Source of the DNA: Auanema rhodensis
Lineage: Eukaryota > Nematoda > Chromadorea > Rhabditida > Rhabditidae
DNA: 64,000 nucleotides
NCBI GenBank assembly: GCA_964057225.1
Contig: OZ059899.1
Coordinates: 10,788,001-10,852,000 of the forward strand
Direction: 5' to 3'
Every line of letters begins with the position of its first letter. The stretch's first letter is position 1. A model generated the notes under the pieces. The model was not told the origin of the DNA. It saw only the letters and a program-made list of their open reading frames with translations, and did no database searches. Below, one piece after another: positions 27,396 to 38,000 of the stretch. The position numbers and the translations under genes were made by a program.

Positions 27396-27616
27396 TACGA
27401 AAATACGAAATAACAAAGCGCTGATTATAGGAAACGTGAATGAATGCAGATATTCTCAATTCCGATTCATTAACTAGATCGTGGTCAGCATTTTACAACA
27501 TTGATAAAATAGAAACTGAGAAAAAAACATCAACAAATGACACTATTAACTTGGTTTTTTGAACAGCTTTTTTATATTTCTTTTTTCACTATGAGAGAAC
27601 TTATATTTATTGCTTT

Positions 27617-28001
27617 CGTTACATATTGTTTCTTCCCGTCTTTTCATGGTCGGAAGATATATGTACTTCTACCTTGTTCCTTAGGTAGGCAGACCCGAAC
27701 GCCCCGATTTCCTTATTAAGACAAATACTTAAAGAGAAAAAGATTCATTATCAGATAACAAGAAAATACAATATAAGAATTACATTAAGAAAGAATATAA
27801 AGAGATCTAATAAAGTATTAAATAGAGTATATATATATATAGATGATATAGAGATGAGACTCACATGGCTATAAGACAACCTATCTGGGTTAGGCCAGAA
27901 GCAAGAGTGCCATGTGTGTCCCATGTTGTGGGCGGGGCTTGTTCAGGCTCCCGCTATTTGAATAGCGCGCACATGTTTACCATGTGCTTGCAGATGTGAC
28001 A
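27617..28001 (-). repeat. Element 1 3' LTR
   Basis: 385 bp, matching the 45264-45646 LTR except for a 2-bp difference in a TA run and one or two substitutions. Element-sense termini TGTCACATC and ATGTAACG. Contains GGGCGGGG (plus-strand sense) and a hairpin, CGCTATT/AATAGCG. Confidence 0.95.
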
Positions 28002-28013
28002 TCCCCCCACCTT
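28002..28013 (-). other. Element 1 polypurine tract
   Basis: Minus-strand AAGGTGGGGGGA lies immediately before the 3' LTR, the position and composition expected for the plus-strand primer of reverse transcription. Confidence 0.85.
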
Positions 28014-28604
28014 AAAAAGTTGAACGTCCTCGTTCAAAAACAAAATAAATTAATTCACTTTTTAAGATAGTTGGATGTTGGAAAAAAAAATCATGGTGTA
28101 GTGGATAAAAAAAAAATGTATACAATACGATTTGAAAGTTTAGCTATTGTCTCTTCAAGTTTGTTGAATTCGAAATGTAGTATCGAGTAGATTCTATTTC
28201 ATTCACTTGAGTAGTGAAATGCTTGCAAACGAGAGCTTTGCTTCTAAACCATTCGACTGTGATATAGTCGTTCATTTTCTTGAGTTGTACAGGTACGGTG
28301 TTACCCTGAGAATAGGTCGAGCTCGTTTTGTACAAAAAAATGAAAACTCGTTTAACCCGTATGACTAATGTCCATAAGGTGAATACAAGTAATGATTAAG
28401 CATAAAAAATAGCATGATTCACAAGAGAATGTTGAAAAAAAAATCTACTCAATGAGAGTTGGAGTAATAAAACAAAACCTTGTAAAACAATAGCAGAGTT
28501 CTCAGAGAAAATCAATCAACAACAAAGAAGTGGTACAATCAGAAATGGCACAAAATAAAATAAAAAAATTTCAACAATTTGATTTTGTTAAAAAAAAACT
28601 ACCT
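28014..28604 (-). other. Element 1 3' noncoding region
   Basis: About 590 bp between the integrase stop codon and the polypurine tract. A 63-codon open frame at 28144-28335 has no ATG and no recognisable motif. I see no supported gene. Confidence 0.6.
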
Positions 28605-31600
28605 TCAAGAAATTGTGATAACCGGAATAGATGTTGTCCGTTGGTAAGGTTTGACGAAGTCCTTGTGTACTCTTCTGCTTTTTCCTTTATCTGTTTGAAC
28701 CCCGACAAAAGATCTTTGAACTGCTGTAACTAAATAAGGCCCTTCGAATGAAGGTGTTAGTTTGTTTCGAGTAGAATTCACTTTTATCATAACTAAGTCA
28801 TTAACCTGAATTTCTTTATTTTGTGTTCTATTTCGTGTATTGTACCGTTGTTCATTCTTCTTTGTGCATGTTTCAATTCTATCTTTTACTATATTAGATG
28901 TGCTTTCATTTTGTATTAGCGATCTATTGACAAAATCTTCTGTAGGATTGGCTGGTTCTTCAGTTTGAAGATTGTTTCCAGGCAATTGATGGTCAATAGG
29001 AAGTCTTGCATCCCGACCAAATAATACAACATATGGACTAATAGATGTTGATGAGTTTGGTAACGTATTGATCGCAAACATAACTTTGGGTAGGTGTATA
29101 TCCCAGTTAGTTTGTTGTTCATTCACGAATGAAGAGAGAGCTTCTTCCAAAGTTCTATGAAGTCTCTCAACTTGTCCATTAGCATTTTTATGATATGGTA
29201 GCGTAGTAGTGTGTTTAATTCCAAATTGTTTACACATAGCTTGAAATTCAGATGACAAAAAGCTACTACCATTATCGGTTATCATACTCATTGGTGGTCC
29301 ATATATGAAAACAAATCTAATTACAAACGCTTTTGTGATTTCAGTAGCCGTTTGTGTTATTAATGGGCAAGTTGTTCCCCATTTACTAAAAGCATCTTGA
29401 ATACTCAAGATGTATCGATGTCCATCATTAGTGCGAGGTAAAGGACCTAGTATATCTACATGAATACGATCAAATGGCTTTTCGGGTATAACAAATCTTC
29501 CCATAGGTTGAATATACGATTGGTGTGGGTTAGATTTCCTACTTGCACATTTTGTACAACGATTAATAAATTCAGTTATTTGTGGAACCATATTAGTCCA
29601 AAAGAATCGTCGTCGAATCGCATCAGTAGTTTTATTTATACCTAGGTGTGCACCAATTTTGGAATCTTCATGAAAAAATTTGATAACAACATCAGTTATT
29701 TTGTCGTTACGAGGCAAAATAATAGATGGTTTCAAATAATTTTTCGCTTGTTTTGCATGTAATATGCCTTCTCGTTCTTCATACCGGTCTGATATATTAG
29801 CCGGACAGTTATCATTATTAATTTGAGAAAGTGCTTCGCGAATCCAGGGAACTCCAGCTTGAACTTTCCGTATTTCTTCACAATTTAGTTGGTCAATAGA
29901 AGAAATAGTTGTGATATGAGCAATAAAAGCATCAACAGGTTTTACTTTGTCCTTTGGTTTAGTAGGACGACTGTCATTTGCTTCGTTTCCTATATACCTG
30001 GAGAGAGCATCACAGACACTGTTTAATTTGCCAGGACGATATTCAATCTTTATGTTGAAATCTTGTATCATTAGTTGATACTTGGCTAATCTACCTATGA
30101 GATCTTTACGCGACATTAAACTGGTTAATGGTCGGTGATCTGTGATAACTGTGGTAGGTACTCCTAATACATAGGTACGGAATTGTTGAAGAGCAAAGAC
30201 TAAACCGAGTGCTTCAACTTCAATAGGAGGATATTTCCGTTCCGCTGGAGTCAACTTTCTACTAGCGAACGCAATCGGGTGTAATGGAGAATTTTTCTCT
30301 GCTGATTGCAATAAAACTGCTCCCACAGCGATCATACTGCCATCACTTTCTATAACAAAAGGTTGGTCTGCTTTAGGAGGTTTCAGTACAGGGGCAGTAC
30401 ACAGTAATGTTTTTAAAGTTTTAAATGCGTCTGCATGTTCCGATTTCCACTCAAAAGGAGTATCCTTATGTGTTAACTTATACAATGGCTCAGCTATTCC
30501 GGCATAATTTTGAATAAACCGTCGAAAATAGTTAGTCATACCTAGAAAGGATCTGACAGCCGTAACTGTGCTTGGATTTGGAAATTCGGAAACAGCCTGT
30601 ATTTTAGCAGGATCTGGTTTAACACCATTTCTACCTATTATAAAACCCAAAAACTTTACTTCAGTGGCTGCAAAGCAACATTTAGATAACTTAATTTTTA
30701 ACCCTAGTTCAGTGACCTTTTTCAGCACTTCTTGTATATCTCTTAAATGTTCTTCAGCTGAGTTCGAAATTATTAGCAAATCATCTAGATATACAAACAG
30801 TTTGCATCTAACAAGAGATTGCAAGTATCGTACTGCGGATTGAAAAGTGTGTGGCGCTCCACACAATCCCATAGGCATTCGGCAATACTGATAGGTACCT
30901 GATGGAGTGGTAAAAGCAGTTAGGTATCTATCTGAGTGTTTCAACGGTATTTGGAAGAAACCAGAAATGAGATCAAAATTCGAAAAGAACTGAGCTCCAG
31001 CCGCTAAGTCTATGATATCAGGAATGTGTGGGATGCTGTATGTTTGTTTCTTAGTAACACTATTCAATGCTCTAAAGTCAGTAACGAACCGGAAAGAATT
31101 ATCTTTCTTTTTCACAAGAACAACTGGACTAGTGAAAGTAGCCGTCGAATTTTCGATTATACCTTGCGACAACATTTCTTTCACTTGCCGTTCTACTTCT
31201 TCTTGCTTACCCAATGGTACTCTGTAAGATCTACTTTTTGGAAAATCCATATCAGATCTTACAGGAATGGCATGTTCAACTGGTCCGCAAAAGAGACCAA
31301 TATTATGATCATGGTTGAAAAATGCCGTTTGGTTTTCCTTAATGATTGTGATCAGATTTTTCTTCATTTTATGGGACAGAGTGCAAGAATTGAAGTTCAA
31401 ATCATCCAAAAGATGCTGAGGAAAAGTTGGTAACTTATCTTCCCAATCAGCTTCAGGTGGAACATAATCGTTCATAATTTCTTTAGATGCTATAAGTCCT
31501 GAACCAATGTGGTCATTTTTATTAATTTTAATTGGCTTTGAAGAATTGTTTGATACTACCATAGTAATAGGAAAAGGTCCTATGGCGGCATCTGGAATTG

Positions 31601-34600
31601 AGATAGGACCTGTGCTAGATTTTAAAAGAGCATATTGATCAAAATCTAATTCTGGTCCTGTTTGCAAAGATATGTGGGAGGTACTATGTGGTGGAACTGT
31701 TACTGTGGACAAACTTATGATATTTACTGTTTTAGTTGTGGTTTTATATGCAAAACAACCAGGTTTTACTAAGGGTGTTTCCATATTACCAACAATCAAC
31801 TTTCCTTTACATAGTTTTAATGTAGTAAATATCTCTCTTTCTTCCAACGTACGCATAAAATCAGTACCAAGTAACATTTGTCCTGGACAGTCATTGTCTT
31901 CAGATATTAAAAATTCGTGTTCCACTTGGTAACCTGCTATACCCACATCTAACTTGCATTTTCCCACAAAGCGAAACTCTGATCCATTTGCAGTGGATGC
32001 AGATTTAGAATATTTTGTAAAATATTGTCTTCCAATATATGCCAATGTGGAGAACGGAATATATGAGACAGTAGCTCCAGAATCCCATAATGCTAACAGT
32101 CCTCTACCTTCAATGTCAATATGAACAAACGGTAACATGTGTCCATCTTTCTTTGTTGTTGTGTGACATACAAAAGGTATGGCTAAAGGAATGTAAGTTA
32201 TGATGGTGGGAAAATAGCTCCGCATCAATTCATCACTAACTGTTTCATGAATCTCATCTCCCTCAAGTGGTGGAGCTGTTGGGCTCAACATGATATGGTT
32301 TATTTTTAACATAGAAGTAGGGGAGAGATAACATTTTATAGTGAAATATAATGCTATCATTAGACATAATATCAGAGTTATACAACCGATGGTAATGAGT
32401 GTTCGTTCAATTGAACCTATACAAAAGTCAATGAACAGATCCCAATTGGAGAAAACAATTTTCCTGGCATCTCTTATAAGTTTACTTCCTTTGAAGATGA
32501 AAGAGGAAATTTGAGGCCAATCACGTGAACGAGAAATTACGCGGAGAAGATCATGGTGAGGTGAAGTAGATAAACTATAACCATAAGTTAATCCAATAGA
32601 TAGGGCTAAGGATTTTTCAGTCGAATTTTCAAACAAATTCCGCCCTGTGAATCGAAGTTTACTCAATTCAGCATAATGATCATGTTTTTCTGAATGAATA
32701 CTATCTACTTTATGTGTGTCACCTTTATAATCTCTCCATGTTCCATTTTCATACCAAATCTCTGTCTCTTTGTGTTCACAATTGATCTCATGTCCTTCAG
32801 TGCTCAAATCGTAGCTATCGATAGGAGCAAAGAATAATTGTTTATCGTGTGTTAAAACAGGGGTCTCTGCATAACATTTATCATTGTAAGAATGATTACG
32901 ATAAATGAAATGTGGTTCTATTTCCTGACAAGTTGTTATTTTTAAAACATTTCTTCCAACAAATCGGGCAACGATATCATCCCGCTGAAGCATAGCTCTT
33001 ACTCCTATTGTAGGATGTATACGTAATATAGCTTGCCAGCTTTTTACAGTTTCCATTTGAGATTTACAGATGGTATGAAACTGTTGATGAAATTCGTCAA
33101 TTATGGAGAGACGCGCTTTCTCAAACCCATAATTCAACTTATTATCTATTATCGTTTTAGTTTTATGCTCTGATTTGTGGAGAACATTGTCATATACTTC
33201 TGCTACATACAACTCTCGACCTCTCTCGTACGCATTAGAGGTAGGAGTTGTTAAACTACGAATTGTAGTTTTGGTGGCAGTTATTGGGGTTACAGTAGTA
33301 TGCTGTACCATATTTTTATCAGTTGTGATTTGAGTTTTAACCCAACTTATGAATTCTAAAACTTCTGTTTTATTGAATTTAGGATTTTCCTGTGGGTATT
33401 CGATGGACTGTGGAGGAAATCCATAATATGCTGTACTATTCTTTGTATAAAGGTTGTGATAGTCAGGCAGCTTGGATATAATTGCTAAATCTTGCTCTTG
33501 GTTATTTCTAACAGTAGCATCAGCTTTTTGTTGTCGACTGACTTGCATGTCACGAGATATTTGTTCTTTTCCCGATTGTTGTTGGATCATGAATAACATG
33601 CCTTGAGCAGTTGCAATAATTTCAGATTGATTCATATTTCCACTGCGTGGTAATATAGATGGATATAAGGCTCTTGCCAACTGTTCAATTGATGGAACTG
33701 TTTGTGTACCATCAAGAATTGTGGCTTGATATACTACTGCGTGAGCCATTCCTCGAAAGAAATCTTCTATGGATGTTGTAGATTTCATCAAAGATCTTTT
33801 TAACCGAGGAACTTCTATACGACGAGCTACTTGAGTGATAAGATCATCCAATTTCATGCTATTAATCATCTGTCTAGTAGCCAGTTTAATTTCCTCTATA
33901 CCCATACATTGTAAAATCAAAAGATTGGGATCTTTGAAATTATTAGACTTTGCCCAGTTAGTTATGTGATCTTTTGTCAATCCTAAACTAACAATTGTGT
34001 CAATGAACAGTGGATTATCTATCGCGAATTGGAGCAAACTCTCATAAGATGATGTAGCTGCATATCTCATATATTTTGCGTAAAACTTAGTGATAGATGC
34101 AGATCCAAAAATGAAAGTAGGTCTTAGAAATGGAAACGCATATGGTTGGGATTTCGCATTAACAAAAAGATAATCATCACTGAAAGAGCGATGTTTTTGA
34201 GGTAATGCATTACGTTTATTTCTGCGTCTATCAGCATTAAGCAAAGTATTGGAAAGATCAAGCAAATTATAAACACGGGGATATGCTGTGAATCGGATAA
34301 TTGCCTCAGAAGATGATTCAAAAACAGCGAATTCGAAACAAGATTGAACGTGAGCGGATGTGGAATGATTTTGGAGAACAAAAGCGCTTTCAATAGAGTG
34401 AACTAGAAGAATATGATCACCCAACATGGCGGAGAAGGGGCCAAGTTTTTGATAGTGACAGACAACTGATGGGATAGGTGGTTGCCAGATAACTGCACCT
34501 TCACCAGTTGCACAAAACCCTTCATTTCCTTTACAATTATCAGTATTTATAAATAAGTCTGATACAATGTGATCTTCTTTCAATCTAGTTATTATCCCTC

Positions 34601-35087
34601 GCTTCAATACAAATTGTTCAATTTCTACACATTCTTCAGTGGACCAAGAGCGAGTTGGATTATGCTCGTTTAATGGTGTTTCAAAAACTGAATGCTGTTG
34701 GGCATTCATGATTTTATCATTCCACATACGATTTCTATGTGCTCGAACACAATCTTTCTTATCTACTGTTTCAATATGAGAGAATGTGGTGTTACGATCT
34801 CTCAAAAACATGAAATCTCTCACACAGCTTTTATACTTTTTCACATAGCATTTCCATGCTTCCCATGACTCTATCTCAGCCTTTGGTAGATATATTTCTA
34901 CCTCAACACTGTGAGCCTTTTCAATTTCTGCCTTATGGCAGCCTGTGACCACAGGAGGTGTTACTAATATACCCCCTTCAGATTGAGCGCAAGTCTGATA
35001 TATTAGCCGGACAGTTATCATTATTAATTTGAGAAAGTGCTTCGCGAATCCAGGGAACTCCAGCTTGAACTTTCCGTATTTCTTCAC
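28605..35087 (-). CDS. Env-protease-RT-RNase H-integrase polyprotein, copy A (complete through integrase)
   Basis: An open frame of 2160 codons. Residues about 31-292 are a Cys-rich, glycosylation-site-rich surface-type domain ending in the furin-like site RRRNKR (287-292). A long second ectodomain follows, then a transmembrane helix at about 896-920. The tail has a PTAP motif (936-939), the core of TSG101-binding late domains. Then come a retropepsin (DSGA 1002-1005, LLGTDF 1072-1077), RT (YLDD 1433-1436), RNase H (SDGS 1581; TDHRPL 1649-1654) and integrase (H1806, H1814, C1844, C1847; D1878, D1938, E1974 with D-X35-E spacing). The first codon of the open frame is GTG and residues 1-30 come from out-of-frame reading across the duplication joint, so the natural N-terminus is missing; the first ATG is codon 23. 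Integrase is present only in this copy. Expression unknown. Confidence 0.9.
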   Translation of the reverse strand: MKKYGKFKLEFPGFAKHFLKLIMITVRLIYQTCAQSEGGILVTPPVVTGCHKAEIEKAHSVEVEIYLPKAEIESWEAWKCYVKKYKSCVRDFMFLRDRNTTFSHIETVDKKDCVRAHRNRMWNDKIMNAQQHSVFETPLNEHNPTRSWSTEECVEIEQFVLKRGIITRLKEDHIVSDLFINTDNCKGNEGFCATGEGAVIWQPPIPSVVCHYQKLGPFSAMLGDHILLVHSIESAFVLQNHSTSAHVQSCFEFAVFESSSEAIIRFTAYPRVYNLLDLSNTLLNADRRRNKRNALPQKHRSFSDDYLFVNAKSQPYAFPFLRPTFIFGSASITKFYAKYMRYAATSSYESLLQFAIDNPLFIDTIVSLGLTKDHITNWAKSNNFKDPNLLILQCMGIEEIKLATRQMINSMKLDDLITQVARRIEVPRLKRSLMKSTTSIEDFFRGMAHAVVYQATILDGTQTVPSIEQLARALYPSILPRSGNMNQSEIIATAQGMLFMIQQQSGKEQISRDMQVSRQQKADATVRNNQEQDLAIISKLPDYHNLYTKNSTAYYGFPPQSIEYPQENPKFNKTEVLEFISWVKTQITTDKNMVQHTTVTPITATKTTIRSLTTPTSNAYERGRELYVAEVYDNVLHKSEHKTKTIIDNKLNYGFEKARLSIIDEFHQQFHTICKSQMETVKSWQAILRIHPTIGVRAMLQRDDIVARFVGRNVLKITTCQEIEPHFIYRNHSYNDKCYAETPVLTHDKQLFFAPIDSYDLSTEGHEINCEHKETEIWYENGTWRDYKGDTHKVDSIHSEKHDHYAELSKLRFTGRNLFENSTEKSLALSIGLTYGYSLSTSPHHDLLRVISRSRDWPQISSFIFKGSKLIRDARKIVFSNWDLFIDFCIGSIERTLITIGCITLILCLMIALYFTIKCYLSPTSMLKINHIMLSPTAPPLEGDEIHETVSDELMRSYFPTIITYIPLAIPFVCHTTTKKDGHMLPFVHIDIEGRGLLALWDSGATVSYIPFSTLAYIGRQYFTKYSKSASTANGSEFRFVGKCKLDVGIAGYQVEHEFLISEDNDCPGQMLLGTDFMRTLEEREIFTTLKLCKGKLIVGNMETPLVKPGCFAYKTTTKTVNIISLSTVTVPPHSTSHISLQTGPELDFDQYALLKSSTGPISIPDAAIGPFPITMVVSNNSSKPIKINKNDHIGSGLIASKEIMNDYVPPEADWEDKLPTFPQHLLDDLNFNSCTLSHKMKKNLITIIKENQTAFFNHDHNIGLFCGPVEHAIPVRSDMDFPKSRSYRVPLGKQEEVERQVKEMLSQGIIENSTATFTSPVVLVKKKDNSFRFVTDFRALNSVTKKQTYSIPHIPDIIDLAAGAQFFSNFDLISGFFQIPLKHSDRYLTAFTTPSGTYQYCRMPMGLCGAPHTFQSAVRYLQSLVRCKLFVYLDDLLIISNSAEEHLRDIQEVLKKVTELGLKIKLSKCCFAATEVKFLGFIIGRNGVKPDPAKIQAVSEFPNPSTVTAVRSFLGMTNYFRRFIQNYAGIAEPLYKLTHKDTPFEWKSEHADAFKTLKTLLCTAPVLKPPKADQPFVIESDGSMIAVGAVLLQSAEKNSPLHPIAFASRKLTPAERKYPPIEVEALGLVFALQQFRTYVLGVPTTVITDHRPLTSLMSRKDLIGRLAKYQLMIQDFNIKIEYRPGKLNSVCDALSRYIGNEANDSRPTKPKDKVKPVDAFIAHITTISSIDQLNCEEIRKVQAGVPWIREALSQINNDNCPANISDRYEEREGILHAKQAKNYLKPSIILPRNDKITDVVIKFFHEDSKIGAHLGINKTTDAIRRRFFWTNMVPQITEFINRCTKCASRKSNPHQSYIQPMGRFVIPEKPFDRIHVDILGPLPRTNDGHRYILSIQDAFSKWGTTCPLITQTATEITKAFVIRFVFIYGPPMSMITDNGSSFLSSEFQAMCKQFGIKHTTTLPYHKNANGQVERLHRTLEEALSSFVNEQQTNWDIHLPKVMFAINTLPNSSTSISPYVVLFGRDARLPIDHQLPGNNLQTEEPANPTEDFVNRSLIQNESTSNIVKDRIETCTKKNEQRYNTRNRTQNKEIQVNDLVMIKVNSTRNKLTPSFEGPYLVTAVQRSFVGVQTDKGKSRRVHKDFVKPYQRTTSIPVITIS

Positions 35088-38000
35088 AATTTAGTTGGTC
35101 AATAGAAGAAATAGTTGTGATATGAGCAATAAAAGCATCAACAGGTTTTACTTTGTCCTTTGGTTTAGTAGGACGACTGTCATTTGCTTCGTTTCCTATA
35201 TACCTGGAGAGAGCATCACAGACACTGTTTAATTTGCCAGGACGATATTCAATCTTTATGTTGAAATCTTGTATCATTAGTTGATACTTGGCTAATCTAC
35301 CTATGAGATCTTTACGCGACATTAAACTGGTTAATGGTCGGTGATCTGTGATAACTGTGGTAGGTACTCCTAATACATAGGTACGGAATTGTTGAAGAGC
35401 AAAGACTAAACCGAGTGCTTCAACTTCAATAGGAGGATATTTCCGTTCCGCTGGAGTCAACTTTCTACTAGCGAACGCAATCGGGTGTAATGGAGAATTT
35501 TTCTCTGCTGATTGCAATAAAACTGCTCCCACAGCGATCATACTGCCATCACTTTCTATAACAAAAGGTTGGTCTGCTTTAGGAGGTTTCAGTACAGGGG
35601 CAGTACACAGTAATGTTTTTAAAGTTTTAAATGCGTCTGCATGTTCCGATTTCCACTCAAAAGGAGTATCCTTATGTGTTAACTTATACAATGGCTCAGC
35701 TATTCCGGCATAATTTTGAATAAACCGTCGAAAATAGTTAGTCATACCTAGAAAGGATCTGACAGCCGTAACTGTGCTTGGATTTGGAAATTCGGAAACA
35801 GCCTGTATTTTAGCAGGATCTGGTTTAACACCATTTCTACCTATTATAAAACCCAAAAACTTTACTTCAGTGGCTGCAAAGCAACATTTAGATAACTTAA
35901 TTTTTAACCCTAGTTCAGTGACCTTTTTCAGCACTTCTTGTATATCTCTTAAATGTTCTTCAGCTGAGTTCGAAATTATTAGCAAATCATCTAGATATAC
36001 AAACAGTTTGCATCTAACAAGAGATTGCAAGTATCGTACTGCGGATTGAAAAGTGTGTGGCGCTCCACACAATCCCATAGGCATTCGGCAATACTGATAG
36101 GTACCTGATGGAGTGGTAAAAGCAGTTAGGTATCTATCTGAGTGTTTCAACGGTATTTGGAAGAAACCAGAAATGAGATCAAAATTCGAAAAGAACTGAG
36201 CTCCAGCCGCTAAGTCTATGATATCAGGAATGTGTGGGATGCTGTATGTTTGTTTCTTAGTAACACTATTCAATGCTCTAAAGTCAGTAACGAACCGGAA
36301 AGAATTATCTTTCTTTTTCACAAGAACAACTGGACTAGTGAAAGTAGCCGTCGAATTTTCGATTATACCTTGCGACAACATTTCTTTCACTTGCCGTTCT
36401 ACTTCTTCTTGCTTACCCAATGGTACTCTGTAAGATCTACTTTTTGGAAAATCCATATCAGATCTTACAGGAATGGCATGTTCAACTGGTCCGCAAAAGA
36501 GACCAATATTATGATCATGGTTGAAAAATGCCGTTTGGTTTTCCTTAATGATTGTGATCAGATTTTTCTTCATTTTATGGGACAGAGTGCAAGAATTGAA
36601 GTTCAAATCATCCAAAAGATGCTGAGGAAAAGTTGGTAACTTATCTTCCCAATCAGCTTCAGGTGGAACATAATCGTTCATAATTTCTTTAGATGCTATA
36701 AGTCCTGAACCAATGTGGTCATTTTTATTAATTTTAATTGGCTTTGAAGAATTGTTTGATACTACCATAGTAATAGGAAAAGGTCCTATGGCGGCATCTG
36801 GAATTGAGATAGGACCTGTGCTAGATTTTAAAAGAGCATATTGATCAAAATCTAATTCTGGTCCTGTTTGCAAAGATATGTGGGAGGTACTATGTGGTGG
36901 AACTGTTACTGTGGACAAACTTATGATATTTACTGTTTTAGTTGTGGTTTTATATGCAAAACAACCAGGTTTTACTAAGGGTGTTTCCATATTACCAACA
37001 ATCAACTTTCCTTTACATAGTTTTAATGTAGTAAATATCTCTCTTTCTTCCAACGTACGCATAAAATCAGTACCAAGTAACATTTGTCCTGGACAGTCAT
37101 TGTCTTCAGATATTAAAAATTCGTGTTCCACTTGGTAACCTGCTATACCCACATCTAACTTGCATTTTCCCACAAAGCGAAACTCTGATCCATTTGCAGT
37201 GGATGCAGATTTAGAATATTTTGTAAAATATTGTCTTCCAATATATGCCAATGTGGAGAACGGAATATATGAGACAGTAGCTCCAGAATCCCATAATGCT
37301 AACAGTCCTCTACCTTCAATGTCAATATGAACAAACGGTAACATGTGTCCATCTTTCTTTGTTGTTGTGTGACATACAAAAGGTATGGCTAAAGGAATGT
37401 AAGTTATGATGGTGGGAAAATAGCTCCGCATCAATTCATCACTAACTGTTTCATGAATCTCATCTCCCTCAAGTGGTGGAGCTGTTGGGCTCAACATGAT
37501 ATGGTTTATTTTTAACATAGAAGTAGGGGAGAGATAACATTTTATAGTGAAATATAATGCTATCATTAGACATAATATCAGAGTTATACAACCGATGGTA
37601 ATGAGTGTTCGTTCAATTGAACCTATACAAAAGTCAATGAACAGATCCCAATTGGAGAAAACAATTTTCCTGGCATCTCTTATAAGTTTACTTCCTTTGA
37701 AGATGAAAGAGGAAATTTGAGGCCAATCACGTGAACGAGAAATTACGCGGAGAAGATCATGGTGAGGTGAAGTAGATAAACTATAACCATAAGTTAATCC
37801 AATAGATAGGGCTAAGGATTTTTCAGTCGAATTTTCAAACAAATTCCGCCCTGTGAATCGAAGTTTACTCAATTCAGCATAATGATCATGTTTTTCTGAA
37901 TGAATACTATCTACTTTATGTGTGTCACCTTTATAATCTCTCCATGTTCCATTTTCATACCAAATCTCTGTCTCTTTGTGTTCACAATTGATCTCATGTC

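Larger units (their letters stand above)
24044..27616. repeat. tRNA-Ile satellite block 2
   Basis: The satellite resumes in phase after the solo LTR. Higher-order structure here is a dimer of about 1331 bp (24.5-25.8 kb versus 25.85-27.2 kb), marked by AATATTTTCC and TTAAGAG variants and a shortened T run. One unit is truncated to 354 bp. The block ends at the CTTT target duplication of element 1 (27613-27616). Confidence 0.94.

Noticed and set aside
28144..28335. A 63-codon frame after integrase in element 1, possible accessory gene or a second env
   Set aside because: It starts with TTG, has no motif, signal or membrane segment, and no counterpart is evident at the same place in element 2.
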